Numbered from the stretch's first letter, positions 1 through 13,183 are shown. The stretch is DNA of 64,000 nucleotides from Dromiciops gliroides (GCF_019393635.1 NC_057866.1:11728223-11792222); one strand, 5' to 3'. Program-made: numbers and translations. The notes: generated by a model not told the origin, from the letters alone.

Positions 1-189
1 TTTTATGAAGAAGCTTTATAAAACTGGATGAGGAGTGAGTCTAGAGGAAGACTATTAAGTGGAAGGACTTGAGAGAAATTGAAGAGATTGTTTTCCCATT
101 TTAGCTGGAAAGAAGCTGGAGAAAGAAGAAAGATGGTGGAGAGGCTTTTTTTTTTTGGTGGAATTCTTCTACCTTTATCTTCTATAAAT

Positions 190-310
190 CAGTAAGCATT
201 TATTGTATGCTTACTATGGGGTAAGTCCTGTGCTAATGTTGGATATACAAGGAAAAGTTAAGAGTGTGCACTTTCAAGAAGCTAACATTCTATTGGGGAG
301 ACAACATAAA
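190..310. repeat. Dispersed mammalian repeat (aagcattta...tgctaa type)
   Basis: Short interspersed copy with the recurring gist 'agtaagcatttattgtatgc ... ctgtgctaatg ... caagaagctaacattcta'. Related copies lie at 54490-54600, 38262-38420 and 44925-45000. Family name not assigned. Confidence 0.55.
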
Positions 311-509
311 CAAACATACATATATACATTTATTTGTACACACATGTATACACACATATACACACATATGAATACATACATATAGCTACACATTTATACA
401 CACACACACACAAAATATATATGCTTCTGTTTCTACTCAGCTATGGTCTTTCCATAAGAAATTCTTGAAACTCTGCTATTAAAGATTCTTTTTTTCGCCA
501 ATAGGATGT

Positions 510-735
510 TGTTGTTCAGTCATTTCTGACTCTTCATGACTCCATTTGGGATTTTCTTGCCATTTCCTTCTCTACATCATTTTATAGATAAGGAACTGAG
601 ATAAACAGGGTGAAGTGACTTGCCCAAAGTCACATATCTTGTCAGTGTCTGCAGCCTGATTTGAACTCATGAAGATGAATCTTCCTGATTCCAGGCTGGG
701 CATACGGTCCACTGTGCCATTTAGCTGCCCATAGA
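510..735 (-). mobile_element. SINE with RTE-like tail (tRNA/CORE head)
   Basis: The head cgcagtgg-type sequence is at the right end. The tail at the left reads as the complement of a 'gagtcatgaagagtc' RTE-like end. Its ortholog in the right duplication copy is at 54785-55030, so it predates the duplication. Confidence 0.6.
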
Positions 736-1215
736 GCTAAAAGGGATCCAAAAGGCCACTTAATGTGACCCATTCATTTTGCAGAGGAAGAAACTGGGAT
801 ATGGGGAGGGTCTTTGTCCAAGGTTACTTACATAATAAGGGGGAAGGGTAAGATTTGAACTCATGACTTCTGATGTCTAATTTAATGATTTTTCTTTCTT
901 ACCTCTTGTGTCTTAGCATATTCTTCTTGGCACTTTGGGAAAAGTCTGTTTGTGACCAATAAGTTTCATTTTACTTTCTTTACTTCTTATAACCTTGACA
1001 TAGTTTGACCAAGGTATCTGGCTTCAAGTCTATCTCATCCACGTATTGGTATTAACTCCTGCCTGGCACCCAAGTCCATGATTGGAAACATTCCCATGCT
1101 CTTACTAAATTTGAAATTTCCTGAAGTGAGCTTTCCCATATATAGAAGTGTGGGATTCTTCACCCTCCATCTGTAGCCTCTCAGAGAAAGATCAAGAGCC
1201 CCAGGGGGCACTTAC

Positions 1216-1384
1216 CAAGTGATCAAGAAGAAGGCAAATAAGGGAACAGACACTACCAGCTGGAGTTTGCGCCAGTCCTTGATGCCATAAGTCAGAAACC
1301 CAAGAAACAGATGCCCCAGGCTTATGGACATACTTAACATGATAGCTACCAGGTGCCGGTGTTGGGTCGTGCTCCATTCCATAA
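1216..1384 (-). CDS. Gene A exon 4
   Basis: 169 bp encoding MEWSTTQHRH to LFAFFLITW. Acceptor ctttcag, donor gtaagt. The reading frame and WRKLQL core are kept, but 21 of 56 residues differ from gene B. Positions 1-1215 beyond it are intron 4 of gene A. Confidence 0.91.
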
Positions 1385-4300
1385 CTGAAAGGAAACCCCA
1401 GCACAGGATGAATTTGAGACGCAGGTGGGATCTCAAAGAACATATATAAATGTTGAAGAAGCCCCACAAAGAACACTTACTCAGTGATCCACCACCAAGT
1501 AGGACTCCTGATATCGAAAATCCAAGCAGGAAGCGACAACAACAGTAAACCTGGAATGATGGGGCAAAGGCAACCCCAGTGCTGGAGACAGCCAACGTGA
1601 AGAAGCTTGGAGACAGTGTGCGTTTTCGCCCAAACCTACATCGTGGGAAACCCAATGGCTGTGACTTCAGGGCAGAAGCATAATGTCATCTTTATACCCA
1701 GCACCCCCCGGGGTCCTTCTGGACTTCAGGCATGGTCATTCATCCTTTTCCCCTGTGCCTTCCTTTGCCAGGACTCAGGGCACAAATGGCAGCAGTGACT
1801 GGGCTCAACTTAGCTTTCCATTTGACCAAATCCAGTTAAATAATACACAAGTGGTTGTTTAGCTCCTACTAAGTTCATAGGATCATTCATCTGGGCCTGC
1901 AAGGAGCCTTCCAGGCCATCTAATCCAACCTCCTCATTTTACAGAAGAGGAAACTGAGGCCAGGGAGTTAAATGACTTCAAGGCCATGCAGGCAGTGTCA
2001 GATACAGTATCTAAACCCAGATCCTCTGACCCCAGGCGCAGGGCTCTTTCCTTCTTGATAATATCCTTGTTCTTGAAGGCCATGTGTAATAGCCACCAAG
2101 AATGGCCAGCTGATTCATCTCATTGGTGTAAGACACCCCAAGATAGGAAGCACCAAACAAAAAGCCCTGAGTGACAATTAACCTATTTATTGTTCCTGTG
2201 GCATGGCAGGAAGCTGGTGTCATTCCAATCATTACAATATGAAGGCATGTAGAACCTTGTTGGGGCATATAGCATCTTTAGGTGGGTCAGGGTGACCACT
2301 GAATTGTCCTTCCCCTTACAAAGTTATATTAAAGAAGAGATGATGCCGGCCAAATGAAAAGTCGCAGATGATATTATCACCCAGTGTCTAGTACACTACA
2401 TTCCACACAGTAGGCACTTCATCAATACTTGTTTGCAAAGCAAAGTTCTTTGAATGATCCCAAGCTTTTCCCAGGGGCAAAAAAGAACCCTCAGTATAGT
2501 CTAATGCAAAGAATTTTGGAGTCAGATAATCTGAGTTCAAATTCTGGTTTTACTGCCCATTATCTGCTACCTTCTGGGGATCCAGGGGGACTGACTTAAC
2601 TTTTCAATGAGGGGGTTGTACTGGATTCCCTTCAGCAAATTGATTACCCCCACCACTTATTTTTAACTCTCCTTATCTACGGACTGCTTCCTGATACCTA
2701 CATACAAACCTTAACTCTCTGTATCATCCTCAAAAGGGCCTCCCTTGATCCCTCTTCCCCTCATACTTGACATCCTGATCTCTCCTGCTTCCCTGAGAAG
2801 GCCAAGTCTACAACCAATGGATTCTTCTATTTCCTTCCCTCTCACTCTTCTCTTAACTCTACTGTCTGAATTCTGACTTTATCATTTCAATGAAACGTTG
2901 CTCTGTCCAAGGCTCCCAGTGGTCTCTTCCCTGTGGCCAGTCCTATGGCCTTTTCTTCAGTCCTCCTTCTCCTTGACCTCTCTGCAGGCTTTGGCACTGT
3001 TGATCACTCCTCCTTGATACTCTTTCCTCTCTAGGTTTTAAAGATACTATCTTTCTGGTTCTTCTCCTACCTTTCTGACTGCTCCTCCCAAGTCTTCTTG
3101 CCTGGATCTTCATCTAGGTGACAGCCATTAACCATTGTACCCCTTTCCCCCCAAGGCTGTGCCCTTTCGCTCTATACTATTGCACTTGGTGATCTCATCA
3201 GCTCCCATCAAGAATCATTTCTACGCAAATCATTCTCTTGTGATTTCTTTTTCCTGTTTACCTTTTTATGATTCTCCAGGGTCTTGTATTTGAAAGTCAA
3301 ATTTTCCATTCAGTTCAGGTGTTTTCATCCCAAATGCCTGAAAGTCTTCTTTTTCATTGAAGTTCCATTTTTTTCCTCTGAAAGATTATAATTAGTTTTG
3401 CTGGGTGTGTGATTCTTGGCTGTAGTCCCAGTTCTTTTCCCCTCTGGAATATCATATTCCATGCCCTCCAGTCCTTTAATGTAGATGCTTCTAGATCTTG
3501 CTTTATCCTTATTGGATCTCCACATTATTTGAATTCCTTTTTTCTAGATGCTTGCAATATTTTCTCCTTAACCTGGGAGTGCTGGAATTTGGCTATAATA
3601 TTCTTGGAGGTTTTCCTATTGGGACCTCTTTCAGGAGGTGATTGGTGGATTCTTCCAATTTCTATTTTAGCTTCTGCTTCTAGAATATCAGGGCAATTTT
3701 CCCTGATAATCTGTTGGAGGATGGTGTCTAAGCTCTTGTTTTGGTCATGGTTTTCAGGTATTCCAGTGATTTTCAAATTATCTCTCCTGGATTTATTTTC
3801 CAGGTCAGCAGTTTTTCCAAGGAGATATTTCACATTGCCCTCAATTTTTCATTCAATTGGATTTGCTTTACCATGTCTTGGTTTCTCTTAGGCAATTATT
3901 TTCATCAGACTGCTTTTCTATCTCTTTTTCCATTTGACTTTTCAAACTGTTGACTTTTTTCTCATGACTCTCCTGCATCGCTCTCATTTCTCTTTCCATT
4001 CTTTTCTCCCTCTCTCTACATCTTCCTTCTATCTCTCCTACTTTCTCTTCAAAGTCCCTTTTGAAAGCTTCCATGGCCTGAGACCAGTTCATATTTTTTT
4101 TTGGAAGCTTTGAATGTAGGGGCCCTGAGTTTGTTTTCCTCTTCAGAGGGTGCACCTTGATCTTCCTTGTTGCTGAAGAAACTTTCCATAGTTCTGAACT
4201 TCCTTTGCTTGCTCATCTTTTATTTGACTTTAAACTCCCCACTAGGGGGCCCTGCTTCTTGGCTAGACTACTCTTCTCAGTTTCAGAGGGTCCCAGGTGT

Positions 4301-7300
4301 TTTGGTTTGAGAGGGGGCAGGTTTTTCCTCTCTCCTGGCCTATTCTCTGGTCTGAAGATAACCTCAAGCCAACTTGCTAGTTAACCAGCCAGCAGAGCAC
4401 TGTGGTGGTTCTTAGCTTCAAGGAGCCTGCACCCCTCTTCCATCTGGGCCTCCTGCCACTCAGGATTTCTTCCTGGTTCTCTGCTGAAGTGGGACAGCTG
4501 AATTCCTCCCTAGTTCCTGCTGATACCCCTGCACTTCCCCCACCACCCCTTCCCCTAGCCAGCCATTCAGCCCTCTCACCGGACCGCAAGCTCTGTTCCA
4601 GAAGACACTGGTGCTGCAGCTGATTTGGAGGCTCTGGGGTTAAGTTCCTGTAGTGTGCCATCCTGGGGTCACTGTCGGCATGATCTTAGGGTTGGACTTT
4701 AATTGCAGCCCAGCTCAGCCTCCTTTAATTTATCTATAGCTAGAAAATAATCTTAGCCCATATTTTTGTGTTTTTCTGCTCCAGGGGTTCTTTTATTGCT
4801 GTTTTTGGGGGCAATTGTATAAGGAGCTCTGTGCATTTAATATTAAATAATTCCTCCCTATGCCATTCATTCTCAATTCTATTATCTAGGCCTAACCTCT
4901 CTCCTGACTTCTAGTGCTATCTCAAACTGGGTGTATTATAGATGTCTGAAACTCAACATGTTCAAAACTGAACTAATTATCATTACCTCCCCCCACAAAT
5001 CTTTCCTTCTTCCAAATTTCCTTATCATTGTTTTGTAGAAAAAAAATTTGTTTTATTTAGCCTCTTTCTCACTCTCCTTTCTCACACTCTCCCCAATCCT
5101 TGAATTAAGATAACAAGAAAAATAAAACCAATTTTAAACATGTATAATTAATTAAAGGAAATTTTCACATAAGTGATGTTGAAAAGAATTGGTCCATATG
5201 AGTCCTTCAACCCTCCCTCAGGAGGTAGGTAGCATGTTTGATTACTAGTCCTCCAGAATTCTAATTGGTCATTACACTGAGAAGAGTGCTCTATCACAGT
5301 ATTCCATCACAATTATATTTCTTAACTTGTTTATCCCTTCCCAAATTTATGGACCCCGCCATCTAGATTCTCATTCTTTGTCACCGCAAAAAGAATTATA
5401 ATTATTTTTGTACATAGTTCCTTAGTTTACCTTCTCTCTCATTCCCCTCCCCTTCTGTTAATCTCCCAAAATGTTAACTGCCATTCCAATTCCTTCTTTC
5501 ATTGCTCTCATTTCTTTTTCACTTTTTTCCTCAAGCACTCTCATTTCATTTCTAAAAATATTTTTACACTCTTTAAAAAAACTCTTGCTTCATCTCTTCC
5601 AGGAATTCTAATAGGGTTTTACTTCGAAGCTTTGTTTACAGGCATTTTGGAATCTTTCTCTTCTCTGTGTTTGTGTCTTGAGTGTCCCTATCACCATAAA
5701 AGTTCATTATGATTTTGTTCTTTTTTTGTTTGCCCATTTTTCCAGTCTACTTCCTGACTTCTGACCTGATGTTAGAGCTATTTGCTGTATAATTTTTTCT
5801 TTTTTTCCCCTTTTTTCTTTTTGGTGGGGCAATGAGGGTTAAGTGACTTGCCCAGGGTCACACAGCTAGTAAGTGTCAAGTGTCTGAGGCCGGATTTGAA
5901 CTCAGGTCCTCCTGAATCCAAGGCCAGTGCTTTATCCATTGTGTTACCTAGCTGCCCCTGTTGCTGTATACTTTTGAAGTAAACGTCTAGGCTGGTCCTC
6001 TTGTTGCTTTTCTAGGGTATTGAATGTTGTATTTTTCTTTTCTTTTTTTTTTTTTTAGTGAGGCAATTGGAGTTAAGTGACTTGCCCAAGGTCACACAGC
6101 TAGTGAGTGTTAAGTGTCTGAGGCCAGATTTGAACTCAGGTACTCCTGACTCCAGGGCTGGTGCTCTATCCACTGCATCATCTAGCTGTCCCGAGTGTTG
6201 TATTTTTCAAGTGTCTAAGGGACAGCTAAGGATGGAAACCAGCAAGCTTTCAGTGCTTCCAAAGCTGAATCAGGGCAGTCTGATTGCTGCCCACCCTTTC
6301 CCCTCAGTCTATGTTTTACATGTTCCTGACCTGAGTTTGGGTCTGAGCAAGAGTATACTCCTGCTACTCTGTCCCCGTGGGAGATGTGGAAAGTTTTGTT
6401 AGTTCAGAGCAACAGAACTCTAGGTTTCCCTTTGGTCCAGGATTCCTTCCTTGGTTATTCCTTTGAAGCCTAGACTGCATTCTGAAAGGGAGACCCTGCT
6501 TTGAGCTTGGAATCTGAGCTGCACCACTGCCGCTCAGAACATTCTTTCTCTGTACACCACTCAGAGTCTCTCTAAATTGGGAATGACAATTTCATCATTG
6601 CACCTAGACATTTCCAGGTCCCCTTCTTTCTCTAATCTGGATCTGTGACTCAGGATTGGGTAGTAGATAACAAAGCTGCTGGTTGGTACCTGTCCCTGTT
6701 TCAGTGCTCCAACGTGGGTCTTGAGTAACTCCAGTATAGGTCTGGGACCTCCTTTTGTACTGATGCATAGCTTCTCCCTGGGTGCTGGAATGTTCCCTGT
6801 GCACTGAGCTCCTGCCTTGACCCTGTCTCCAGTGTTTACAATGTCTCTTATGTCTTCCTGTGCCAACCTGGACTGGACAAAGAACCCACTGTGAATTTTT
6901 CTGTATTTCTCCATGCTGTATTTGATGGATCTGTTTGGAGGAGTTTTAGAGAGGAGCTCAGCTGCATTGCCTCCTTTGATTCTACCATCATGTCTCTGCT
7001 CCTGCTAATTCTCCTCCATATGATTGTTGGAGGCATCACTATCCCCTCAATTACTCAGGCTTGCTACCTGGGGATCATTGTAGGCTTCCTCTTCAATCAC
7101 CCTGCATATCTAATCTGTTACCAAGTCCTACCACTTCTCCTCTCTTGTATATATCCTTTTCTCCCCTAAAGCAGCTTCCACCTGAGTACAGACCCTCATC
7201 ACCTCACACTTGGACTATTACCAGACCTTTCTGGTTGGTCTCACTGGCTCAAGTCTCCCCACTACAATCCATTCTCCAACCAACTGCCAAAGGGATCTTG

Positions 7301-9697
7301 ATAGGTAGCGGGCAGTGCCTTCGTAAAGCACAGGTCTCATCCTGTCCCTCACTATTCAACAAACACCAGTGGTTTCCTATTCCTTTATTCTATTCTACTA
7401 GAAAATCATCAGTTTGGCTTTTAAAGCCCTTCATGATCTGGCATCTCCCCAACCTTTCTATGCTTCTCCCTCTTTCTTTGCCTCCATGGACTCTATGATC
7501 CAGAGACACTAACCTTCATTGTGTTCCGTATATAAGCAGTCTTGACTCTGCAGTCTTCTCTTTTTTTTTTTTTGGCAGGGCAATGAGGGTTAAGTGACTT
7601 GCACAGGATCACACAGCTAGTAAGTGTCAAGGGTCTGAGGCAGGATTTGAACTCAGGACCTCCTGAATCCTGGGTCAGTGCTTTATCCACAGCACCACCT
7701 AGCTGCCCCCTGCATGATTTTCATTGCTACTTCCTCCCACCCTGGAATGTCTTCCCCCTACAGTTCCACCTTCTAGCTTCCCTGTCTTCTTTAAGTTTCA
7801 ACTAAAATTCTACCCTCAGTGAGAAGCTTTCCTAACTCCCTGTTATGGCCTTCCTTCTGAGACTACCTCCAGTTGAACATTTATGTTTTTTGAATGTCTC
7901 CCCAACTAAATGTGAATTCATTCAAGGCAGGGGCTGTTTTTCTTCTTCTTTCTATTCTCCAGCTCTTAGCACAGTTCCTGGCACATAGTAAGTGTTTACA
8001 TGTTTGTTGACTGACTGACATTTGCCCCATATTCAAGTCTTCCTGCACCTGCCTATCTTACTGGGTCCTTTTCCAGACTTAGACTGATCTTCACCCAGAG
8101 CTTCAAATCTAGTCCAGGTTCTTCTTTCTGTTTTTCTGGACTGTTGGCATAGTATAGAAAGAATGCTATACTTAAAAACAGAATCCTTGGTTTGAATTCT
8201 GCTTTTGACTCTAGGTGTGTGACCTTGGGCAAGTCTCTTTACTTCCCTGGGCCTTGGTTTCCTTCTCTGTCAGATGAGTCGGTTGGACCAAATGATCTTC
8301 CATCTATAAACTCTATGGCCTTAGGCTCCCTGAGTTTCAGAAACATCTGCGTCTAGGTGAAACTCACCTGTCTGAGAGATAGCCTCCTATGAGATATCCC
8401 ATCAGAATTCCAGCAAGGAATAGTGACTGAGACAAGGATGTCAGTGTCCAGGAGTCACACACCAGGTCCCACTGAAAGAGAAGATGAGAGCATCAGATCT
8501 CAAAGTGTGCCAAGAGAATTTGGGGCTCAGGACTCTTGCTGTCATTGTGAAAAAGAGAAACTGTGATGAGAAAGAAACTCTAGCTCAGCCTTCCTGCCCC
8601 ACTATGATAAGAAGGGGACACTGCCTCCATCATGTAATGTTACATCGTGCAGTCAAGTTTGGGAAATCATTTTCAAACTAATTTTCACTCTGACCTTCTT
8701 GATGCCAATACCCTTAGCTTCTGGTGTGTACATCCTCATTTTCCCCTCCTGCCTTCTGTAAAATTCCATCATAGCCACACTGCTTATGCATTTCTTTTTT
8801 TTTTTCTTTTTCCTTTTTATTTTAGTGAGGCAATTGGGGTTAAGTGCCTTGTCCAGGGTCACACAGCTAGGAAGTGTCAAGTGTCTGAGGCCGGATTTGA
8901 ACTCAGGTCTTCCTGAATCCAGGGCTGGTGCTCTATTGACCGTACCACCTAGCTGCCCCGCTTATGTATTTCATTTTTCTATATAAGGCTGCTGAAGCTC
9001 TGAGCTCTCTGACTTGTTTTTCCCATACAGATGAGCCTGTGCTTTGAGCATAAAGAAAATCTGCACAATAACTCTCTCAGCATTGCTGATTTGATACATG
9101 GCAGCCGTCCAATCAATGAATGGATCCCTCACCAATTTTCCTCAGAAAGGGAGCTGGGAGCTGGATGGTGGCAAAAGAGAGGAATCTCATTCTACCATTC
9201 ACCAAGGGAATCAAACACCCAATCAGTGTCACCTTTTAAAAAAGAAAACAAAATCTTCCTTTTGTGACAATGGGACAGAAGGAAGGACCTCTTACCTCAG
9301 TCACAATGGAAGAAGTGATGGTGCTTTGGTCGTAAACCCAGCCATCCACACATGGCTCCATCTCCAGCTGGCTCAGGTTTTGTCCTGTGACATTTGCAAG
9401 CAAGGGCTGCCCCTGTGGCCAGAAGAATCGGCAACACTTCTCTAGTTTCCCATTGGAATCCAGGGGGATGGAAAACTTTAGTAGGGAGCTAAAATTAAGG
9501 TTCCCACTGACATTGAGCAAAGCCGAGGTATTGTCAAGCAAGGGAGTCCAGCACCTGTGCTCAGGGACAAAGGCAGTGATGTTCTCTATCAGAAAATGGG
9601 TACCTAAAAATATTAGAGCAACAGCCAAAGAAAGAGCTTGAAGTATCTGGAATCTTCCCTTATGTCCTACTAAAGGTAGGAGATCCTCAAAGGCCAT
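1216..9697 (-). CDS. Gene A: SLC22-family transporter-like gene, exons 1-4 only (runs off the left edge)
   Basis: Tandem paralog of gene B. Exons 1-4 (402, 104, 155, 169 bp) have identical lengths, phases and intact frames, giving 276 full codons with no stop or frameshift. The same MAFEDLL start, WDLVC, SDRFGRK and WRKLQL motifs are present. Exons 5-10 would lie left of position 1, so intactness of the whole gene cannot be judged. Differences from gene B concentrate in exons 2-4. Confidence 0.85.
1481..1635 (-). CDS. Gene A exon 3
   Basis: 155 bp encoding FGRKRTLSPSFF and [18 protein letters not shown]; note the run of three cysteines. Acceptor gatgtag, donor gtaagt. Twelve of 51 residues differ from gene B. 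Confidence 0.91.
1880..1995. repeat. MIR-like fragment in gene A intron 2
   Basis: Contains the hallmark 'cctcattttacagaagagg' and 'aaactgaggcc'. The counterpart lies at 56265-56345. Confidence 0.5.
2490..2635 (+). mobile_element. MIR-type SINE fragment
   Basis: Reads 'gagttcaaattctgg' followed by a degraded 'gactgacttaac' core. It also occurs at 57250-57395, so it is old. Confidence 0.5.
2660..3237 (+). mobile_element. L2 LINE, part 1
   Basis: Matches the L2 ORF2 stretch around 'ctctgcaggctttggcactg' and 'ggtgatctcatcagctccca'. It continues at 4857 after the L1 insertion and further at 7150. The uninterrupted counterpart lies at 57400-57895. Confidence 0.65.
3238..4856 (-). mobile_element. 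ORF1-only L1 insertion with target-site duplication
   Basis: Minus-strand L1 5'UTR (about 4160-4856), ORF1 coiled coil (from 4155) and RNA-binding domain with LENKSRRDNLKITGIPE (about 3800), ending soon after ORF1 at 3238. No ORF2 is present. ORF1 is broken by frame changes. The flanks 'tacgcaaatcattctc' (about 3222-3237) and 'tatgccattcattctc' (about 4859-4874) form an imperfect duplication. The gene B copy of this locus (about 57740) lacks the insert. Confidence 0.75.
4857..5010 (+). mobile_element. L2 LINE, part 2
   Basis: Resumes the L2 interrupted at 3237: 'cctaacctctctcctgactt' and 'aactcaacatgttcaaaact'. Confidence 0.65.
5812..5958 (-). mobile_element. WSINE-type SINE
   Basis: Complement of the GGGGCAGCTAGGTGG head at the right end, CORE 'ttaagtgacttgcccagg', T-rich tail at left. 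Flanked by 'ttgctgtata' repeats. Absent from the gene B copy, so inserted after the duplication. Confidence 0.85.
6035..6192 (-). mobile_element. WSINE-type SINE
   Basis: Full-length copy with T-rich end at left and 'tctagctgtccc' at right. Flanking repeats 'gaatgttgtatttttc' and 'gagtgttgtatttttc'. Missing from the gene B copy. Confidence 0.85.
7150..8030 (+). mobile_element. L2 LINE 3' end
   Basis: Carries L2 3' landmarks 'aaagcccttcatgatctggc', 'aaggcaggggctgttttt' and 'gcacatagtaagtgtt'. Interrupted by a SINE at 7559-7710. Counterpart at 60090-60780. Confidence 0.65.
7559..7710 (-). mobile_element. WSINE-type SINE
   Basis: Standard copy inside the L2 3' end. The gene B copy (about 60450) has the empty site, so the insertion is younger than the duplication. 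Confidence 0.85.
8165..8330 (+). mobile_element. MIR-type SINE in gene A intron 2
   Basis: Reads 'gtgtgaccttgggcaagtct' then 'ccctgggccttggtttcctt'. Degraded; shared with 60890-61025. Confidence 0.55.
8368..8471 (-). CDS. Gene A exon 2
   Basis: 104 bp between ctttcag and gtgagt, encoding [13 protein letters not shown] to GYLSD plus a split Arg. Seven of 34 residues differ from gene B. Confidence 0.92.
8791..8959 (-). mobile_element. WSINE-type SINE in gene A intron 1
   Basis: Standard copy flanked by 'gcttatgcattt' and 'gcttatgtattt'. The gene B intron 1 (about 61480) has the empty site. Confidence 0.87.
9296..9697 (-). CDS. Gene A exon 1
   Basis: 402 bp, residues 1-134, beginning [11 protein letters not shown]. 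Six N-glycosylation sequons are visible (NIT, NTS, NVS, NFS, NVT, NLS), one more than gene B. A tandem Cys-Cys occurs where gene B has Cys-Arg. Donor GAG|gtaag. The frame is also open for 73 codons upstream of this ATG, but homology supports the MAFEDLL start. Confidence 0.92.
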
Positions 9698-9975
9698 GGG
9701 GATTTGGATGCAAGCCCCAAGAAGGGAATTTCTGCAGAGAGTCACTGAGTGAAGAAAGCAGTCATGTGACTGCAGCAAGACACAGGATATATTTTTAGAG
9801 CGGTGAGAGAGAAGACCTCCCCTAGAACCTTCCTCCTCACTTTGCTGGCACAGTGAAGGCAGGCTGTGCTCTCTGGTCTGTGTGCAGTTGAGGATGTGAA
9901 AATTCAGGCCATTCATGAATAAATCCTGGCACAGGGTGAGTATCTAGCTGGAAGGATACATCAGCTCCTTTGGCA

Positions 9976-9984
9976 CTTAAATAC
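9976..9984 (-). promoter_or_regulatory. TATA-like box upstream of gene A
   Basis: GTATTTAAG on the minus strand about 280 bp upstream of the gene A start codon. The same nonamer is kept at the equivalent place before gene B. A core promoter role is inferred only; no transcription start is visible. Confidence 0.35.
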
Positions 9985-10931
9985 CTATTTTGTGGGCGCA
10001 CCTATGTTGAGAAGATCCCTAGTAGAGCTCTTCCCTGAATATGGAGTCCAAGTTAATGGCAAGGGGATTTTCAAAAGAAGTCCAGGAATTTCCAGGAAAG
10101 AGAAGTGCTTTCACTCTGAGTCACTGAATGAGGAGGGCCAGTTTTCTGGGTTAAGTATGACAAAGATGAATTCTTAGAATCCATTGGTTAAAAATCAACT
10201 TCACTTTGAAGAGGGTTGGTTTTGACATGGCTGAGTTAGTTCAGAACCAGGTGGAAAGTATTGCATTGTACTGATGCATGGAATTCAGCTCCAGGGGAAT
10301 GACAGGCAATGTGGTGGGAAGAATGCTGGGTGGGAGAGCAGGGTTGATTGTGTTTGAGCCCTGCATTCCTGGTATAAATCCCACCTGGTCATAGTGTATG
10401 ATCTTTGTGAGATATTGTTATACTCTCCCTGCTAGAATTTTTTTTAAGATTTTTGTTTCAATGTTCATTTGGGGAATTGGTCTCTAGGTTTCTTTCTCTA
10501 TTTTTGCTCTTCCTGGTTTAGACATCAGCCCTATAAAAGGAATTTGGAAAGACTCATTCTTTGTCTATTTTTCCAAATAGTTCTCCTAGTATTATAATTA
10601 ATTATTCTTTAAATGTTTGGTAGAATTGACTTGTGAATCTATTTGGTCCTGGCATTTTTTTTCCTAGGGAGAACATTGATGGTTTGTTCAATTTATTTTT
10701 CTAAGCTAGGGTTATCCAAGTATTCTATTCCATCTTCTCTTAATCTGAGCATTTTATATTTTTGTAAATATTCATCAATTTGGCTCAGATTGTTAGATTT
10801 GTGAGCATGTAATTGGCCAAAATAGCTCCTGATAATTGCTTCAATTTCATCTTCATTTGTGATGAATTTATCCTTTTCATTTTTGAGACTGGCAATTTTC
10901 TTTTTTCTTTCTTTCTTTAAAATCAAATTAA

Positions 10932-11116
10932 GGGGGGCAACTTGGTGGTACAGTAGACAAAGCACCAGCCCTGGATTCAGGAGGACCTGAGTTCAAATCT
11001 GGCCTCAGACACTTGACACCTACTAGCTATGTGATCCTGGGCAAGTCACTTAACCCTCATTGCCCAGTGCAAAAAAAATTTTTTTAAATAAAAAAAATAA
11101 AGAGAGAGAGAGAGAG
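10932..11116 (+). mobile_element. WSINE-type SINE, plus orientation, perfect TSD
   Basis: Head 'aacttggtggtacagtag', CORE, then an A-rich and (AG)n tail. Flanked by a perfect 11-bp duplication 'atcaaattaag' at 10922-10932 and 11117-11127. Inserted into the L1. Confidence 0.9.
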
Positions 11117-11645
11117 ATCAAATTAAGCAATAGTTTATTTTATTCTTTTTTTCATAAAACCAGTTTCTAGTTTTATGGATTAATTCAATGGTTTTCTTAC
11201 TTTCAATTTTTAAAAACTCTCCTTTGATTTTTCAGGATTTCCTATTTGTGGTTTAATTGAAGATATTTAATTTTATTTTTCTAGTTATTTCAAAATTGCA
11301 TCTTCAATGTAATCTCTCTCCTTTTTCTCTATTTTATTGATTTCAGCTTTTAGAGATTTACAATTTCCCCTAATTATTTCTTTGGCTGCATTCCATATAT
11401 TTTGGTATATTTTCTCATTGTGGTCACTCTCTCTTAAGAAATTATTGATTATTTTGATGATTTCTTCTTTGACCCACTCATTCTTTGGATTACTGATTTA
11501 GTTCTTATTTAATTTTTAATCTATTTTTCCCATGGGCATTTATTGGATATAATTTTATTGCATTATGATCTGAAATGGATGCCTTTACTATTTCTGATTT
11601 TATGTACTTGGTTCTTACATTTTTATGTCCCATAATCAGGTGTCT

Positions 11646-12712
<1,067 letters not shown>

Positions 12713-12935
12713 CTTTTCTAAAATCCTAATAATTTCCTTAACTTCTTCCTTGTTTACTTTTTTTCAAATTTATTTAGTTCTGAAAGGGGGAAATTGAAGT
12801 CTTCCACCAGTATGCTTTTACTGTCTATTTCCTCATGTAACTCATTTAACTTTTCCTTTAAGAATTGGGATGCAATACCATTTGGTTCACATATGTTTAG
12901 TATTGATATTCCTTCATTGTCTTTCTTTCTTTCTT

Positions 12936-13069
12936 TTTGCAGGTCAATGACAGTTAAGTGACTTGCTCAGGGTCACACAGCTAGTGTCAAGTGTCTGAGG
13001 CCAGATTTGAACTCGGGTCCTCCTGAATCCAGGGCCAGTGCTTTATCCACTGCACCACCTAGCTGCCCC
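12936..13069 (-). mobile_element. WSINE-type SINE
   Basis: Copy with a CTTT-rich tail at left and 'acctagctgcccct' at right; a small gap after 'agctagt'. Confidence 0.85.
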
Positions 13070-13183
13070 TAATTCTTTTCTTCAGAGGATTTTTGTGCTT
13101 CTTTACTATTTAGCCTGTTCAATTTTTGAGTAGTTATTTTTTTGTTATCTTTTGTGCCTCCTTTACAAAGCTGTTGACCCTTC

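Larger units (their letters stand above)
5012..7150 (-). mobile_element. Old L1 remnant with internal deletion, hosting two SINEs
   Basis: The left part (to about 5560) resembles an older L1 3' end also seen at 16.4 kb and 29.2 kb. The right part (6200-7150) resembles L1 5'UTR. It is shared with 57900-59890, so it predates the duplication. Small open frames here are not genes. Confidence 0.45.
1..10361. repeat. Segmental duplication, left copy (gene A side)
   Basis: Exons 1-4 of gene A, their introns and upstream flank align collinearly with about 53789-62852, at an offset near 52.5 kb. The left limit lies outside the window. The right limit is where L1 sequence begins near 10362. Differences are mainly retroelement insertions: four SINEs and one L1 in this copy. 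Confidence 0.85.

Noticed and set aside
3409..3891. 160-residue plus-strand open frame
   Set aside because: Antisense shadow of L1 ORF1.
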